64,000 nucleotides of DNA. Origin: Burkholderiales bacterium (GTDB lineage: Bacteria > Pseudomonadota > Gammaproteobacteria > Burkholderiales > SG8-41). Below, in pieces: positions 33,044-43,067 of this stretch. The notes under the pieces were generated by a model that did no database searches, had not been told where the DNA came from, and saw nothing but the letters and a program-made list of their open reading frames with translations. The stretch's first letter is position 1. Each line of letters begins with the position of its first letter. The translations under genes and the position numbers were made by a program. The stretch covers positions 186,001 to 250,000 of the forward strand of contig DATAJS010000032.1 in assembly GCA_036262035.1 (NCBI GenBank). Reading direction: 5' to 3'.

Positions 33044-35793
33044 TGCTCGTCGCCACCGTCATCGTCTTCGCCTCGTTCCTCTACGTGGGGCTGCTCTTCG
33101 CGATCGCGTACTACGGCGACAAGCGCGCCGACGCCGGCCGCAGCATCATCGCCAATCCGTACATCTACGCGCTCTCGCTCGCGGTCTACTGCACCTCGTG
33201 GACGTTCTACGGCAGCGTCGGCCGCGCAGCGACGAGCGGCATCGGCTTCCTGCCGATCTACCTCGGCCCGACGCTGATGGCGGCGCTGTGGTGGTTCGTG
33301 CTGCTCAAGATGATCCGCATCAGCAAGGCGAACCGCATCACCTCGATCGCCGACTTCATCGGCTCGCGCTACGGCAAGAGCCACGTGCTGGGCGGGCTGG
33401 TCACGGTGATCGCGGTGCTCGGCGTGGTGCCCTACATCGCGCTGCAGTTGAAGGCGATCTCGACCTCGTTCGCCATCACGCTGCGCTATCCCGAGGTCGC
33501 GCTGCCGGCGGCGCAGCAGGCCGCGCCGCTCTTCATCGGCGACAACACTTTCTACATCGCGATGATGCTCGCGGCGTTCACCATCCTGTTCGGCACGCGC
33601 CACCTCGACGCCACCGAGCGTCACGAGGGTCTCGTCGCGGCGATCGCCTTCGAGTCGATCGTGAAGCTCGTCGCTTTCCTCGCGGTCGGCGCGTTCGTGA
33701 CGTGGGGCATGTACGACGGCCTGGAAGACATCTTCGGGCGCGCCAACGCGATCCCGCACCTGCACGGTCTGTTCATGCTCGGCGGCGCGGGCGGCAACTA
33801 CATGACGTGGGCGACGCTCACCTTCGTCTCGATGCTCGCGATCCTGTTCCTGCCCCGGCAGTTCCAGGTCGCGGTGGTCGAGAACGTCGACGAGCGTCAT
33901 CTCGTCAAGGCGAGCTGGCTCTTTCCGCTGTATCTCTTCGCGATCAACCTGTTCGTGCTGCCGATCGCGCTCGGCGGTCTGATGCACTTCGGCGCCGGAC
34001 GCGTCGATGCCGACACCTTCGTGCTCACGCTGCCGATCACGCAGCACCAGCCGATGCTCGCGCTGCTCGCGTTCGTCGGCGGGCTGGCGGCGGCGACCGG
34101 CATGGTGATCGTGGAGACCATCGCGCTCTCGACGATGGTCTGCAACGACCTCGTGATGCCGGTGCTGCTGCGCTGGAAGCTCCTCGGGCTCGCCGGGCGC
34201 CAGGACCTCACGTCGCTCCTCCTCGGCATCCGGCGCGGCGCGATCGTCGCGATCCTGATGCTGGGCTATCTCTACTTCTATCTCGCCGGCGAAGCGTACG
34301 CGCTGGTGTCGATCGGGCTCATCTCGTTCTCGGCGGTCGCGCAGTTCGCGCCCGCCATGATCGGCGGCATGTACTGGAAAGGCGGGACCAGGCTCGCGGC
34401 GACGTGCGGGCTCGCGGCGGGCTTCGTGCTGTGGCTGTACACCCTGCTGCTGCCCTCGTTCGCCAAATCGGGCTGGCTGCCGATCGAGTTCCTGTCGCAG
34501 GGCATATCGGGCATGGATCTTTTGCGCCCGCAGCAGCTCTTCGGCCTGACCGGCCTCGACGAGATCACGCACTGCCTGTTCTGGAGCCTGCTCGCGAACA
34601 TCGGCTGTTACGTCGGCATCTCGCTCGCGAAACGGCCGGGGGCGGCCGAGCACAGCCAGGCGACGCTCTTCGTCGACGTCATGAGGCAGCCGTCGGCGGC
34701 GGGGTCGCAGTTCTGGCGCGGCAGCGCGTCGCTGGTCGAGCTCACCGGGCTGCTCCAGCGCTTCCTCGGCCGCGACCGCGCACACGCGGCGCTCGCCGAG
34801 TATGCGGCGGCGCGCCGCACGCGCGTCGACGAGCTTGCGGCCGACGCCGGGCTGGTGCACCACGTCGAATCGCTGCTCGCGGGCGCGATCGGCAGCGCGT
34901 CGGCGCGCGTGATGGTCGCGTCGGTGGTGCAGGAGGAGCCGCTCAGGCTGGATGAAGTGCTCGACATCATCGACGAAGCCACGCAGGCCCTCGCCCACAG
35001 CCGCCAGCTCGAGCAGAAGTCGCGCGAGCTCGAAGCGGTGACCTCGAGCCTGCGCGGCGCCAACCAGCGCCTGCAGGAGCTCGACCGGGTGAAGGACGAT
35101 TTCATCTCCACCGTCACCCACGAGCTCAGGACGCCGCTCACGTCGATCCGCGCGTTCAGCGAGATCCTGCACGACCACCCGCAGCTGGCGGCGGAAGAAC
35201 GCCAACGGTACCTGGGCATCGTCATCCGCGAGACCGAGCGCCTGACGCGCCTCATCAACCAGGTGCTCGATCTGTCCAAGCTCGAATCGGGCAACGCCGA
35301 ATGGCGTCCCGCCGAAGTCGACATGTGCGAGGTGGTGGAGGAAGCGGTGAGCTCGACCGCGCAGCTGTTCAGGGACCGTGACGTCGCGCTGGAGACGCGG
35401 CTGCCCGCGTCGTGCCCCCCGATCTACGCCGACCGCGATCGCGTGGTGCAGGTCCTGCTCAATCTGCTGTCGAACGCCGCGAAGTTCTGCGAGCCGCATC
35501 GCGGCCGCGTGATCGTGAGCCTCTCCCGCGGCAGCGACAGCGTGCAGTGCGACGTCGAGGACAACGGCGCCGGCATCTCGCCCGCGCACCAGAAAGTCAT
35601 CTTCGAGAAGTTCCGGCAGGCCGGCGACTCGATCAGCGCCAAGCCGCAGGGCACCGGGCTCGGACTGCCGATCAGCCGCAGCATCGTGCAGCACCTCGGC
35701 GGACGGCTGTGGGTGAGCAGCACGCCCGGCGCGGGCGCGCGCTTTTCCTTCACGATCCCGCTCGCGCGCGAGCGCGAAACCGCTTCGGCATGA
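33043..35793 (+). CDS. SLC5-type transporter-sensor histidine kinase (CrbS/CbrA-like)
   Basis: The protein is 916 aa. About residues 1-560 form a 12-13 helix sodium:solute symporter domain ([40 protein letters not shown]). A STAC-like linker domain (about 580-650), a short coiled coil, HisKA with the phospho-acceptor His693 ([20 protein letters not shown]), and HATPase_c ([24 protein letters not shown]) follow. CrbS, which controls acs in Vibrio and Pseudomonas, has the same architecture. With acs directly upstream, acetate sensing is a good inference, not proof. Confidence 0.9.
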   Translation: MLVATVIVFASFLYVGLLFAIAYYGDKRADAGRSIIANPYIYALSLAVYCTSWTFYGSVGRAATSGIGFLPIYLGPTLMAALWWFVLLKMIRISKANRITSIADFIGSRYGKSHVLGGLVTVIAVLGVVPYIALQLKAISTSFAITLRYPEVALPAAQQAAPLFIGDNTFYIAMMLAAFTILFGTRHLDATERHEGLVAAIAFESIVKLVAFLAVGAFVTWGMYDGLEDIFGRANAIPHLHGLFMLGGAGGNYMTWATLTFVSMLAILFLPRQFQVAVVENVDERHLVKASWLFPLYLFAINLFVLPIALGGLMHFGAGRVDADTFVLTLPITQHQPMLALLAFVGGLAAATGMVIVETIALSTMVCNDLVMPVLLRWKLLGLAGRQDLTSLLLGIRRGAIVAILMLGYLYFYLAGEAYALVSIGLISFSAVAQFAPAMIGGMYWKGGTRLAATCGLAAGFVLWLYTLLLPSFAKSGWLPIEFLSQGISGMDLLRPQQLFGLTGLDEITHCLFWSLLANIGCYVGISLAKRPGAAEHSQATLFVDVMRQPSAAGSQFWRGSASLVELTGLLQRFLGRDRAHAALAEYAAARRTRVDELAADAGLVHHVESLLAGAIGSASARVMVASVVQEEPLRLDEVLDIIDEATQALAHSRQLEQKSRELEAVTSSLRGANQRLQELDRVKDDFISTVTHELRTPLTSIRAFSEILHDHPQLAAEERQRYLGIVIRETERLTRLINQVLDLSKLESGNAEWRPAEVDMCEVVEEAVSSTAQLFRDRDVALETRLPASCPPIYADRDRVVQVLLNLLSNAAKFCEPHRGRVIVSLSRGSDSVQCDVEDNGAGISPAHQKVIFEKFRQAGDSISAKPQGTGLGLPISRSIVQHLGGRLWVSSTPGAGARFSFTIPLARERETASA

Positions 35794-36173
35794 GCGCGAT
35801 GACCGCGAAGGTGCTGATCGCCGAGGACGAAGCGAACATCGCCCTCTCGCTCGAGTTCCTCATGCGCAACCAGGGCTACGAAGTGAGGAGCGCGACCGAC
35901 GGCGAAGCGGCGTTGCGCGAGATCGAAAGCTTTCGGCCCGACCTGATCCTGCTGGACATCATGCTGCCGCTCTGCGACGGTTTCGAAGTCTGCCAGCGAG
36001 TACGCGACGACCCCGCCTGCAAAGAGATGAAGATCGTCATGCTCACCGCCAAAGGCCGCGAGGTCGAGGTCGCCAAAGGTCTCGCGCTCGGCGCCGACCT
36101 CTACCTCACCAAGCCGTTCGCGACACGCGAGCTCATCGCGAGCGTGGAGCGGCTGCTCGCCGAATCCCGCTGA
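35790..36173 (+). CDS. single-domain response regulator
   Basis: A 127-aa CheY-like receiver with no output domain. The acidic pocket (AEDE), phospho-acceptor Asp in [14 protein letters not shown], switch Thr (VMLTAKGRE) and Lys (YLTKPF) are complete. Its ATG overlaps the kinase stop (ATGA), so it is almost certainly the partner of the preceding kinase. CrbR-type regulators normally carry a LuxR helix-turn-helix; here it is absent, so output must go through another protein. Confidence 0.92.
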   Translation: MSAMTAKVLIAEDEANIALSLEFLMRNQGYEVRSATDGEAALREIESFRPDLILLDIMLPLCDGFEVCQRVRDDPACKEMKIVMLTAKGREVEVAKGLALGADLYLTKPFATRELIASVERLLAESR

Positions 36174-36176
36174 GCG

Positions 36177-37613
36177 ATGCGCGCGTCACCGGGCGAAGCC
36201 GGCGTCGACGACGCGCGGCCGTTGTCGGCGGTGATGCGCGAGCCGATCCATTGTCCGCGTTCGACGCCGCTGCGGGCGGCGCTCGAGACGATGCAGGCGC
36301 GGCGCATCGGCTCGATCCTGGTCACCGAGGATGACGCCAAGCCGGTCGGCATCCTGACGCTGCGCGACGTGGTCGACCGCGTGGTGCTGCGCGAAGGCGC
36401 GCTCGACCGTCCGGTCGAGACCGCGATGAGCGGACCGCTGCACGTCCTGCCTCCGCACGCGACGCTGTACGAGGCGGCGCTCCTCATGCTCGCCAAAGGC
36501 ATCCGGCACATACCGGTCGTGGAGAGCGGCCGCCTCGGCGGCATCGTCTCGGAGAAAGACCTGTTCGCGCTCCAGCCGCCGAGCATGCGCCGGCTCGCCG
36601 CGGCGATACGCGGGGCGACCGAGGTCGAATGCCTCGTCGAGCTCGCGGGCGAGCTGCGCGCTCACGCGCGCGAGCTCCTCGTGCGCGGCACCGCCGCCGA
36701 GCCGCTGACCTCGGCGATCGCGTCGCTGAACGACATGCTCGCCCAGCGCGTGGTGGAGCTCGAACGCTCCTCGCTGCCGCCGTCGAGTCCCGCGTTCTGC
36801 TGGCTGGCGTTCGGCAGCGAAGGCCGCCGCGAGCAGACGTTCGCGACCGACCAGGACAACGGGATCGTGTTCGCCGACGGCGCGGATGCGCACGGCGCGC
36901 GCGCCGAGCTCCTCCTCTACGCGCGGCGCGTCAACGACACGCTCGCGCGCTGCGGCTACGCGCTGTGCAAAGGGCTCGTGATGGCGAGCAACCCCGAGTG
37001 GTGCGCGAGCCTCGCCGAATGGCAGCGGCGCTTCGCCGCATGGATCGACAGCGGCGATCCGCAGGCATTGCTCAAAGCGTCCATCTTCTTCGACATGCGC
37101 CCGGTGCACGGCGCGCGCGAGCTCGCGGACGCGCTGCGCGCCTTCGTCTTCGAGCGCGTCGCACGATCGCAGCGCTTCCTGCACCAGATGGCGGCCAACG
37201 CGGTGCGCAACCGCGTTCCGCTCGGCGTGCTCGGGAACTTCAGGACGAGCGGCAGCGGACGCGAGGCGCACACCCTCGATCTCAAGCTGAACGGCACCGC
37301 GATCTTCGCCGACGCCGCGCGCGTCTACGGCCTCGCGGCGGCGGTGCCGCACACCAGCACCTGCGACCGGCTGCGCGGGTTCGGCCGTCACGCCCGGCTC
37401 GACCCGCTCGAAATCGAGGCGTGGATCGAAGGCTTTCTCTTCCTGCAGGTGCTGAGGCTCAGGACGCAGAACGCGCAGGCCGACGCGAACGAGCCGGCCG
37501 GCAACCGTATTCAGCCGGAGCGCCTCAACGCGATCGAGAAACACATCCTTCGCGAAGCCCTGCGCCAGGCAAGGTCGCTGCAGACCCGCCTGCGCATGGA
37601 CTATCGGCTCTAG
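36177..37613 (+). CDS. CBS-domain DUF294 nucleotidyltransferase-like protein
   Basis: The protein is 478 aa. Two CBS domains (about 12-135: GSILVTEDDAKPVGILTLRD; IRHIPVVESGRLGGIVSEKD) precede a GlnD-like nucleotidyltransferase fold (FCWLAFGSEGRREQTFATDQ, then DNGIVF, giving the GS and DxD pattern) and a C-terminal DUF294_C helical substrate-binding domain. CBS domains usually sense adenine nucleotides. Proteins of this make-up recur beside acs and SLC5 symporters or kinases; a regulatory nucleotidylation role is inferred only. It starts 3 nt after the regulator. Confidence 0.88.
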   Translation: MRASPGEAGVDDARPLSAVMREPIHCPRSTPLRAALETMQARRIGSILVTEDDAKPVGILTLRDVVDRVVLREGALDRPVETAMSGPLHVLPPHATLYEAALLMLAKGIRHIPVVESGRLGGIVSEKDLFALQPPSMRRLAAAIRGATEVECLVELAGELRAHARELLVRGTAAEPLTSAIASLNDMLAQRVVELERSSLPPSSPAFCWLAFGSEGRREQTFATDQDNGIVFADGADAHGARAELLLYARRVNDTLARCGYALCKGLVMASNPEWCASLAEWQRRFAAWIDSGDPQALLKASIFFDMRPVHGARELADALRAFVFERVARSQRFLHQMAANAVRNRVPLGVLGNFRTSGSGREAHTLDLKLNGTAIFADAARVYGLAAAVPHTSTCDRLRGFGRHARLDPLEIEAWIEGFLFLQVLRLRTQNAQADANEPAGNRIQPERLNAIEKHILREALRQARSLQTRLRMDYRL

Positions 37614-37619
37614 CGATGC

Positions 37620-37648
37620 GGTGCGTTATGGCTTGCGCCTGACGCACC
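37620..37648. terminator. hairpin between convergent genes (REP-like)
   Basis: GGTGCGT at 37620-37626 pairs with ACGCACC at 37642-37648. The TGCGTTATGGCTTGCGCC sequence resembles a repeat scattered in many proteobacteria. It lies between the convergent DUF294 and Bug genes and may serve both as terminator. No T-run follows. Confidence 0.45.
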
Positions 37649-37671
37649 CTACGCATGGATCTCGCGCTCGC

Positions 37672-38661
37672 TCAGTCCGCGCGTATTCCCGCGTCCTTCA
37701 CCCACTTCGCAAAGCCTTTCACGTCGTTCGCGAGCTGTTTCTGCAGCGCCTGCGGCGTGCTGCCCACGTACTCCGCGCCCATCTCGGTGAGGCGTGTCTG
37801 CACGTCGGGACGCTTGAACACCTTGATCATCTCGGCATTGAGCTTGTCGATGATGGGCTTGGGCGTCGCGGCCGGTGCGAGCACGCCGTACCACTCGCGG
37901 ATGTCGAGCCCCGGCGGCGGCGGCACGCCGGCTTCGGTCATGGTCGGCGTCGAGGGCAGCGCGCTCAGGCGCTTCAGGCTCGTCACGGCGATCGGCCGCA
38001 GGCGCTTGGCGTTGATGAGCGGCACCGCGGACGGCATCGACGTGAAGCCGAAAGTGACTTCGTTACCCGCGAGCGCGGTGAGCGCGGGACCCGCGCCCTT
38101 GAACGGGACGTGGGTCATGTCGGTGCTCGTCAGGCGCTTCAGGATCTCGCCCGACAGATGATGCAGCGAGCCCGAGCCCGACGAGCAGAAGGTGACCGTT
38201 CCGGGCTTTTCCTTCGCCATGCGGATGAGATCCTGCAGGCTCTTCACCGGCGAAGCCTGCGGCACGACGATGACGTTGGTCACCCACGTGAGCTGCGACA
38301 CGCCCTGGAAATCGTTCACCGCGTCGTACGGCAGGTTGTGGTACGTGCTCGCGCCGATCGTGTACGGGCCGCTCGGCACCATCATGAGCGTGTAGCCGTC
38401 CGCCGGCGCCTTGGCGACCATCGCCGCGGCGATGGTGCCGCTCGCCCCGCCGCGATTGTCGACGACCACGGTCTGGCCGATCGATTCCGGCATGTATTGC
38501 GACAGGATGCGCGCGAAGATGTCGGTCGCGCCGCCGGGCGGGAACCCGACCACGAGCCGGATGGGGCGCTCGGGATAGGCGCCCGCAGGTGCGGCGGACG
38601 CAGGCGCGGCGGCCGCGGCTGCGGCGGCGATCAACACTGAGACTGCTACTTCTCTCCTCAT
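37672..38661 (-). CDS. Bug-family tripartite tricarboxylate transporter substrate-binding protein
   Basis: A periplasmic solute-binding protein of the Bug/TctC family (329 aa). Signal peptide with an Ala-rich core (about 1-24), then the family start YPERPIRLVVGFPPGGATDI, the VDNRGGASGTIAAAMVAKAP loop, PADGYTL and the THVPFKGAGPA segment. Bug proteins capture small carboxylates or amides; the ligand is unknown. No TctA/TctB membrane genes are in the window. Divergent from the Bug gene at 38825. Confidence 0.93.
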   Translation of the reverse strand: MRREVAVSVLIAAAAAAAAPASAAPAGAYPERPIRLVVGFPPGGATDIFARILSQYMPESIGQTVVVDNRGGASGTIAAAMVAKAPADGYTLMMVPSGPYTIGASTYHNLPYDAVNDFQGVSQLTWVTNVIVVPQASPVKSLQDLIRMAKEKPGTVTFCSSGSGSLHHLSGEILKRLTSTDMTHVPFKGAGPALTALAGNEVTFGFTSMPSAVPLINAKRLRPIAVTSLKRLSALPSTPTMTEAGVPPPPGLDIREWYGVLAPAATPKPIIDKLNAEMIKVFKRPDVQTRLTEMGAEYVGSTPQALQKQLANDVKGFAKWVKDAGIRAD

Positions 38662-38824
38662 TGCTCTTTCCTCATGTAAGGCGCGACACGCGTGACGCCA
38701 CCGTCGTGGCGGACGTCGCCGGCATCGCGCAGCGCCAGTCTAACGTGTGTACGCGATGGCCGATGGCTCCTGCGCATAGGAAGCTCTGCTAGGATGGTCA
38801 GGCCGCTACCGTCGAGGAGGTCGC

Positions 38825-39781
38825 ATGGTCGTCGCGCTCGCCGCTTTGCTGCTGCCGCTCGTCTCGCTTGCCGCTGCCGCCGCCGAATCCTACCCCGTGC
38901 GACCGGTCCGGCTGATCGTCAGCTACCCGCCGGGCGGCGCGGACGACGCCCACGGCCGGCTGCTGGCCGAGCGCCTCACCGAGATCCTGGGCAAGCAGGT
39001 CATCGTCGACAACCGTCCCGGCGCGGCCGGCCTGATCGGGCAGGACACCGCGGCCAAGGCCGCCCCGGATGGATACACGCTGCTCTTCGCCGGCAGCACC
39101 ATCGTCATCAAGCCGCTCTTCTATCCGAAGATGCCCTACGACCTCGCGCGCGATCTCCTGCCGATCGGCCAGGTCGTCAGCACCCGCTTCGTGCTCGTCG
39201 TTCACCCGTCCTCGCCCGCCAAATCGGTCGGCGACCTGATCTCGCTCGCCAAGGCGCAGCCCGGCAAGCTCAACTTCGCGTCTTCCGGCACCGGTGCGAC
39301 GCCGCATCTGTGCGGCGAGCTCTTCAAGCAGATGGCGCACGTCGACATCGTGCACGTGCCGTACAAAGGCGGCGGTCCCGCGATGACCGATCTCGTCGCG
39401 GGCCAGGTCGACATGAGCTTCGCGACGACCGGAAGCTCGATCGGCTTCATCGGCACGGGCAAGCTGCGCGCGCTCGGGGTCACCAGCCTGACGCGATCGA
39501 AAGTGCTGCCCGACGTGCCCACCGTCGCCGAGTCCGTGCCGGGCTTCGAGATCACGAGTTGGTACGGCGTGTTCACGCCCTCGGCGATTCCGCGCAGCCT
39601 GGTTCCGCGTCTGAGCAAAGCGGTGCTCGACGCCGTCGCCACGCCCGTCTTGCAGGAGCGCTTCATGAAGCTCGGCTCCGAGCCCATGGGCACCACACCC
39701 GCGCAGTTCCAGAAGCTCGTGCTCGACGACACCGTCCGCCTCACGCGCATCGCCAAAGCCGCGGGGATCAAGACGGACTAA
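38825..39781 (+). CDS. Bug-family substrate-binding protein
   Basis: A 318-aa Bug/TctC-type periplasmic protein. Short signal peptide (MVVALAALLLPLVSLAAAAA), then YPVRPVRLIVSYPPGGADDA, VIVDNRPGAAGLIGQDTAAK and VHVPYKGGGPAMTDLVAGQ. GAGGAGG lies just before ATG 38825. It shares family motifs, but clearly not near-identity, with the divergent neighbour at 37672, so the pair is not a recent duplication. It converges on the OmpR-type regulator. Confidence 0.93.
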   Translation: MVVALAALLLPLVSLAAAAAESYPVRPVRLIVSYPPGGADDAHGRLLAERLTEILGKQVIVDNRPGAAGLIGQDTAAKAAPDGYTLLFAGSTIVIKPLFYPKMPYDLARDLLPIGQVVSTRFVLVVHPSSPAKSVGDLISLAKAQPGKLNFASSGTGATPHLCGELFKQMAHVDIVHVPYKGGGPAMTDLVAGQVDMSFATTGSSIGFIGTGKLRALGVTSLTRSKVLPDVPTVAESVPGFEITSWYGVFTPSAIPRSLVPRLSKAVLDAVATPVLQERFMKLGSEPMGTTPAQFQKLVLDDTVRLTRIAKAAGIKTD

Positions 39782-39797
39782 GGTGCGCGCAGGTCGG

Positions 39798-40475
39798 TCA
39801 ATGGTTCTGGCCGAGGTAGTCGAGTCGGTAGCCTCGTCCGTAGTGGGTCCGCACCGAGACGCCGGCGCCGGAGAGCTTCTTGCGCACGCGGTGCACGTAG
39901 ACCTCGATCGCGTTGGGGCTGACCTCGCGGTCGAAGTTGTAGAGCTGCTCGACGAGTTGCTCCTTGCTGACGATGCGGCCGAAACGGTGCAGCAGGAACT
40001 CGAGCACGCTGGTCTCGTGCGTCGAGAGCTCGACCGTGCGGCCGCCGACCGCGGCGGTGCGGCCGACGGTGTCGAACGTGAGGTTCCCGTAGCTCATCAC
40101 ACCCGCGGTCGAAGCGCTTCCGCGCCGCAATAAGGCGCGTGCGCGCGCGAGCAGCTCGGGCACGCTGAACGGTTTGACGAGGTAGTCGTCGGCGCCGAGG
40201 TCGAGGCCCGTCACTTTCTCTTCGGCGCTCTCGCGCGCGGACAGGATGAGAACCGGCAGCGACGCATTGCGACGGCGCAGGCGCCGCAGCACTTCGAAGC
40301 CGTCGAGCCGCGGCAGCCCGAGATCGAGGACGACGAGAGAGAAGACGTCCTGCTTCAGCGCTTCGTCGGCTTGCGCGCCGTGCGATGCGCGGTCGACCGC
40401 GTAGCCGGCTTTCATCAACGCGACACGCAGCGCTTCGGCGAGCGCTTCGTCGTCCTCAGCGATCAGTATGCGCAC
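39798..40475 (-). CDS. OmpR-family response regulator
   Basis: A 225-aa regulator from GTG 40473-40475 (reads RILIAEDDEALAEALRVALM). Receiver with Asp pocket EDD and acceptor Asp in LVVLDLGLPRLDG, and Lys in YLVKPFSVPE; then a winged-helix DNA-binding domain (LSTHETSVLEFLLHRFGRIV ... VRTHYGRGYRLDYL). It resembles the TctD/QseB group. No histidine kinase is adjacent. Being divergent from the DUF4212/symporter operon and convergent with a Bug gene, it may control either; longer in-frame extension to 40694 lacks family similarity. Confidence 0.9.
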   Translation of the reverse strand: MRILIAEDDEALAEALRVALMKAGYAVDRASHGAQADEALKQDVFSLVVLDLGLPRLDGFEVLRRLRRRNASLPVLILSARESAEEKVTGLDLGADDYLVKPFSVPELLARARALLRRGSASTAGVMSYGNLTFDTVGRTAAVGGRTVELSTHETSVLEFLLHRFGRIVSKEQLVEQLYNFDREVSPNAIEVYVHRVRKKLSGAGVSVRTHYGRGYRLDYLGQNH

Positions 40476-40670
40476 CGACTGCCCCCTCCGGCCCGGCGCA
40501 TCGCGTATGGATACAGCTCGTGCCCGGCCGCCCCTGTTGGCGAACCATTCTAGTGCGCGGTTCAGGATTTTGTAAGACTTTTTCTCTAGCATCGGCGTGG
40601 CAAAGAGATCGAGACATCGACCCGCCGGTCGTCGCTCGCGCGCGGCCGTACGCTGACAAGGAGGATGCGC

Positions 40671-40937
40671 ATGGAGCTGTCCGGTAAGCATCACGAGTAC
40701 TGGCGGAAGAATCTGGTCGTCACCGCGATACTGCTGGGCGTGTGGTTCGTCGCCACGTTCGTCGAAGCGTGGTTCGCGCGGGATCTCAACAACTACACCT
40801 TCCTCGGCTTCCCGCTCGGCTTCTACATGTCGGCACAGGGCTCGCTGATCATCTACGTGCTGATCATCTGGACCTACGCGAAATACATGCAGAAGCTCGA
40901 CAAGGAATACGGCGTCGACGAAGGAGACCTCGAATGA
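40671..40937 (+). CDS. sodium:solute symporter small subunit (DUF4212)
   Basis: An 88-aa protein with two membrane helices and the DUF4212 pattern: HHEYWRKNLVVTAILLGVWF, then NNYTFLGFPLGFYMSAQGSL, and YMQKLDKEYGVDE at the end. AAGGAGG sits 6 nt before ATG 40671. It partners the VC_2705-type symporter directly downstream; its TGA overlaps that gene's ATG. Confidence 0.92.
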   Translation: MELSGKHHEYWRKNLVVTAILLGVWFVATFVEAWFARDLNNYTFLGFPLGFYMSAQGSLIIYVLIIWTYAKYMQKLDKEYGVDEGDLE

Positions 40938-43003
40938 GCCAGGCGATCTCCCACAGCGCGTTCAACTCCCAGCTCAAGCGCTACTACTCCTTCTATACCG
41001 GCGGCTTCATCCTGTTCCTGGTCGCGCTCGCCATCGGCGAGCAGATGGGCATGTCGCGCGAGTGGATAGGCTATTGCTTCCTGTTCGCGACGATCGGTCT
41101 CTACGCGGGCATCGGCATCATGAGCCGCACCGCGGAAGTCGCCGAGTACTACGTCGCGGGCCGGCGCGTCCCGGCGTTCTTCAACGGCATGGCGACCGGC
41201 GCGGACTGGATGAGCGCCGCGTCGTTCATCGGCATGGCCGGCACGCTGTATCTCGCGGGCTTCGACGGCCTCGCGTTCGTCATGGGCTGGACCGGCGGCT
41301 ACTGCCTCGTGGCGCTCTTCCTCGCGCCGTACCTGCGCAAGTTCGGACAGTTCACGATCCCCGACTTCCTCGGCGCGCGCTACGGCGGCAACATCGTGCG
41401 CAGCATCGGCATCGTCGCGGCGATCGTGTGCTCGTTCGTGTACGTGGTCGCGCAGATCTACGGCGTGGGCATCATCACCAGCCGCTTCACCGGCCTCGAG
41501 TTCGGCATCGGCGTGTTCGTCGGCCTCGCCGGCATCCTGGTGTGCTCGATGCTCGGCGGCATGAAAGCGGTGACGTGGACGCAGGTCGCGCAGTACATCA
41601 TCCTGATCATCGCCTATCTCACCCCGGTCGTCTGGCTCGGCATGAAGCACACCGGCGTGCCCATCCCGCAGCTTGCGTACGGGCAGACGATCCAGAAGCT
41701 CACCGAGGTCGAGAAGAAGATCTTCGCCGACCCGCGCGAAGCCGACGTGCGCAAGATCTACGCCGAGCGCGTGGCGGCCGCGGCGGCGGCGGAGAAGGAC
41801 GTCAAGAAGGCGCACGCCGATCGCAAGGCTCAGCTCGAGAAAGAGCTCGCGGACCTGAAAGCGGCGAACGCACCGCAGGCGCGCATCGACCCGATCCAGA
41901 AATACCTGGCCGAGTACCCGACCGATCCGGAAGCGTGGAAGAAGTCGGTCGCCAAGGACAAGGCGCTCGCCGCGCGCGCCGCCGCACCGCGGGCTCACGC
42001 CGAGCCCTATGCGGGCAAGGACGAGAAGGCGCGCGACACCGCGAGGCTGAACTTCATCGGCATCGTGTTCTGCATGATGTTCGGCACCGCGGCACTGCCC
42101 CACATCCTGATGCGCTACTACACGACCCCGAGCGTGCAGCAGGCGCGGCAGTCGGTGTTCTGGTCGCTGTTCTTCATCTTCCTGCTGTATTTCACCGCGC
42201 CGTGTCTGGCGGTGCTGGCGAAATACGACGTATACACCAACCTCGTCGGCTCGAGCTTCGCGTCGCTTCCGGGGTGGGCCGCGGCGTGGGCGGCAGTGGA
42301 TCCGACGCTGCTCAACATCACCGACATCAACCGCGACGGCATCGTGCAGCTCGCCGAGATCGTGATCGGCGGCGACCTCATCGTGCTGGCCACACCCGAG
42401 ATCGCCGGCCTGCCCTACGTCGTATCGGGGCTGGTCGCCGCGGGCGGCCTCGCCGCGGCGCTGTCGACCGCGGACGGGCTGCTGCTCACGATCTCGAACG
42501 CGCTGTCGCACGATCTCTACTACAAGATGATCGACCCGACCGCGTCGACGCAGAAGCGCGTGACGATCTCCAAAGTGCTGCTCGTCGTGGTGGCGATCAT
42601 CGCGGCCTACGTGACCTCGCTCAAGCCGGGAGACATCCTGTTCCTGGTCGGCGCGGCCTTCTCGCTGGCGGCGTCCGCGTTCTTCCCGGCACTGGTGCTC
42701 GGAGTGTTCTGGAAGCGCGCGACCAAGTGGGGCGCGATCGTCGGGATGCTCGCCGGCCTCTCGGTCTGCATCTACTACATGCTGCGCACCTACCCGTTCT
42801 TCACCAACATGGGCGTGCCGAAGATGGACCTGTGGTTCGGGCTGAACCCGATCTCCGCCGGCGTGTTCGGGCTTCCGGTCGGCCTGCTCACCATCGTCGT
42901 CGTGAGCCTGCTCACCTCCCAGCCCGACCGGGAGACGCAGGAACTCGTCGAGCACGTGCGCTACCCGCACCTGCGGGGAGACATCAACACCCAGGCGGCG
43001 TAA
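40934..43003 (+). CDS. sodium:solute symporter, VC_2705 subfamily (probable acetate/carboxylate uptake)
   Basis: A 689-aa SLC5/SSS transporter with about 13 membrane helices. Core motifs include RRVPAFFNGMATGADWMSAA and ALSTADGLLLTISNALSHDL (sodium-site helix 8-type Ser/Thr). A soluble insert of about 135 residues (about 236-372), rich in K, E, A and probably helical, interrupts the membrane region. Related two-subunit symporters are often linked to acs and acetate regulators; substrate here is inferred. A strong terminator follows. Confidence 0.92.
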   Translation: MSQAISHSAFNSQLKRYYSFYTGGFILFLVALAIGEQMGMSREWIGYCFLFATIGLYAGIGIMSRTAEVAEYYVAGRRVPAFFNGMATGADWMSAASFIGMAGTLYLAGFDGLAFVMGWTGGYCLVALFLAPYLRKFGQFTIPDFLGARYGGNIVRSIGIVAAIVCSFVYVVAQIYGVGIITSRFTGLEFGIGVFVGLAGILVCSMLGGMKAVTWTQVAQYIILIIAYLTPVVWLGMKHTGVPIPQLAYGQTIQKLTEVEKKIFADPREADVRKIYAERVAAAAAAEKDVKKAHADRKAQLEKELADLKAANAPQARIDPIQKYLAEYPTDPEAWKKSVAKDKALAARAAAPRAHAEPYAGKDEKARDTARLNFIGIVFCMMFGTAALPHILMRYYTTPSVQQARQSVFWSLFFIFLLYFTAPCLAVLAKYDVYTNLVGSSFASLPGWAAAWAAVDPTLLNITDINRDGIVQLAEIVIGGDLIVLATPEIAGLPYVVSGLVAAGGLAAALSTADGLLLTISNALSHDLYYKMIDPTASTQKRVTISKVLLVVVAIIAAYVTSLKPGDILFLVGAAFSLAASAFFPALVLGVFWKRATKWGAIVGMLAGLSVCIYYMLRTYPFFTNMGVPKMDLWFGLNPISAGVFGLPVGLLTIVVVSLLTSQPDRETQELVEHVRYPHLRGDINTQAA

Positions 43004-43026
43004 CGGCTGTCTGCAGGAGTACTTTG

Positions 43027-43056
43027 GGGGCCTGCACAACGCAGGCCCCTTTTTTT
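43027..43056 (+). terminator. Rho-independent terminator after the symporter
   Basis: GGGGCCTGC (43027-43035), 5-nt loop, GCAGGCCCC (43041-43049) and a run of seven T: a 9-bp perfect stem with T-tract, 24 nt after the symporter stop. Confidence 0.95.
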
Positions 43057-43067
43057 ATGATAGCGGC

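Noticed and set aside
32968-35694. 908-codon open frame on the minus strand
   Set aside because: Complement of the SLC5 sensor kinase; no membrane or catalytic motifs and a composition typical of shadow frames.
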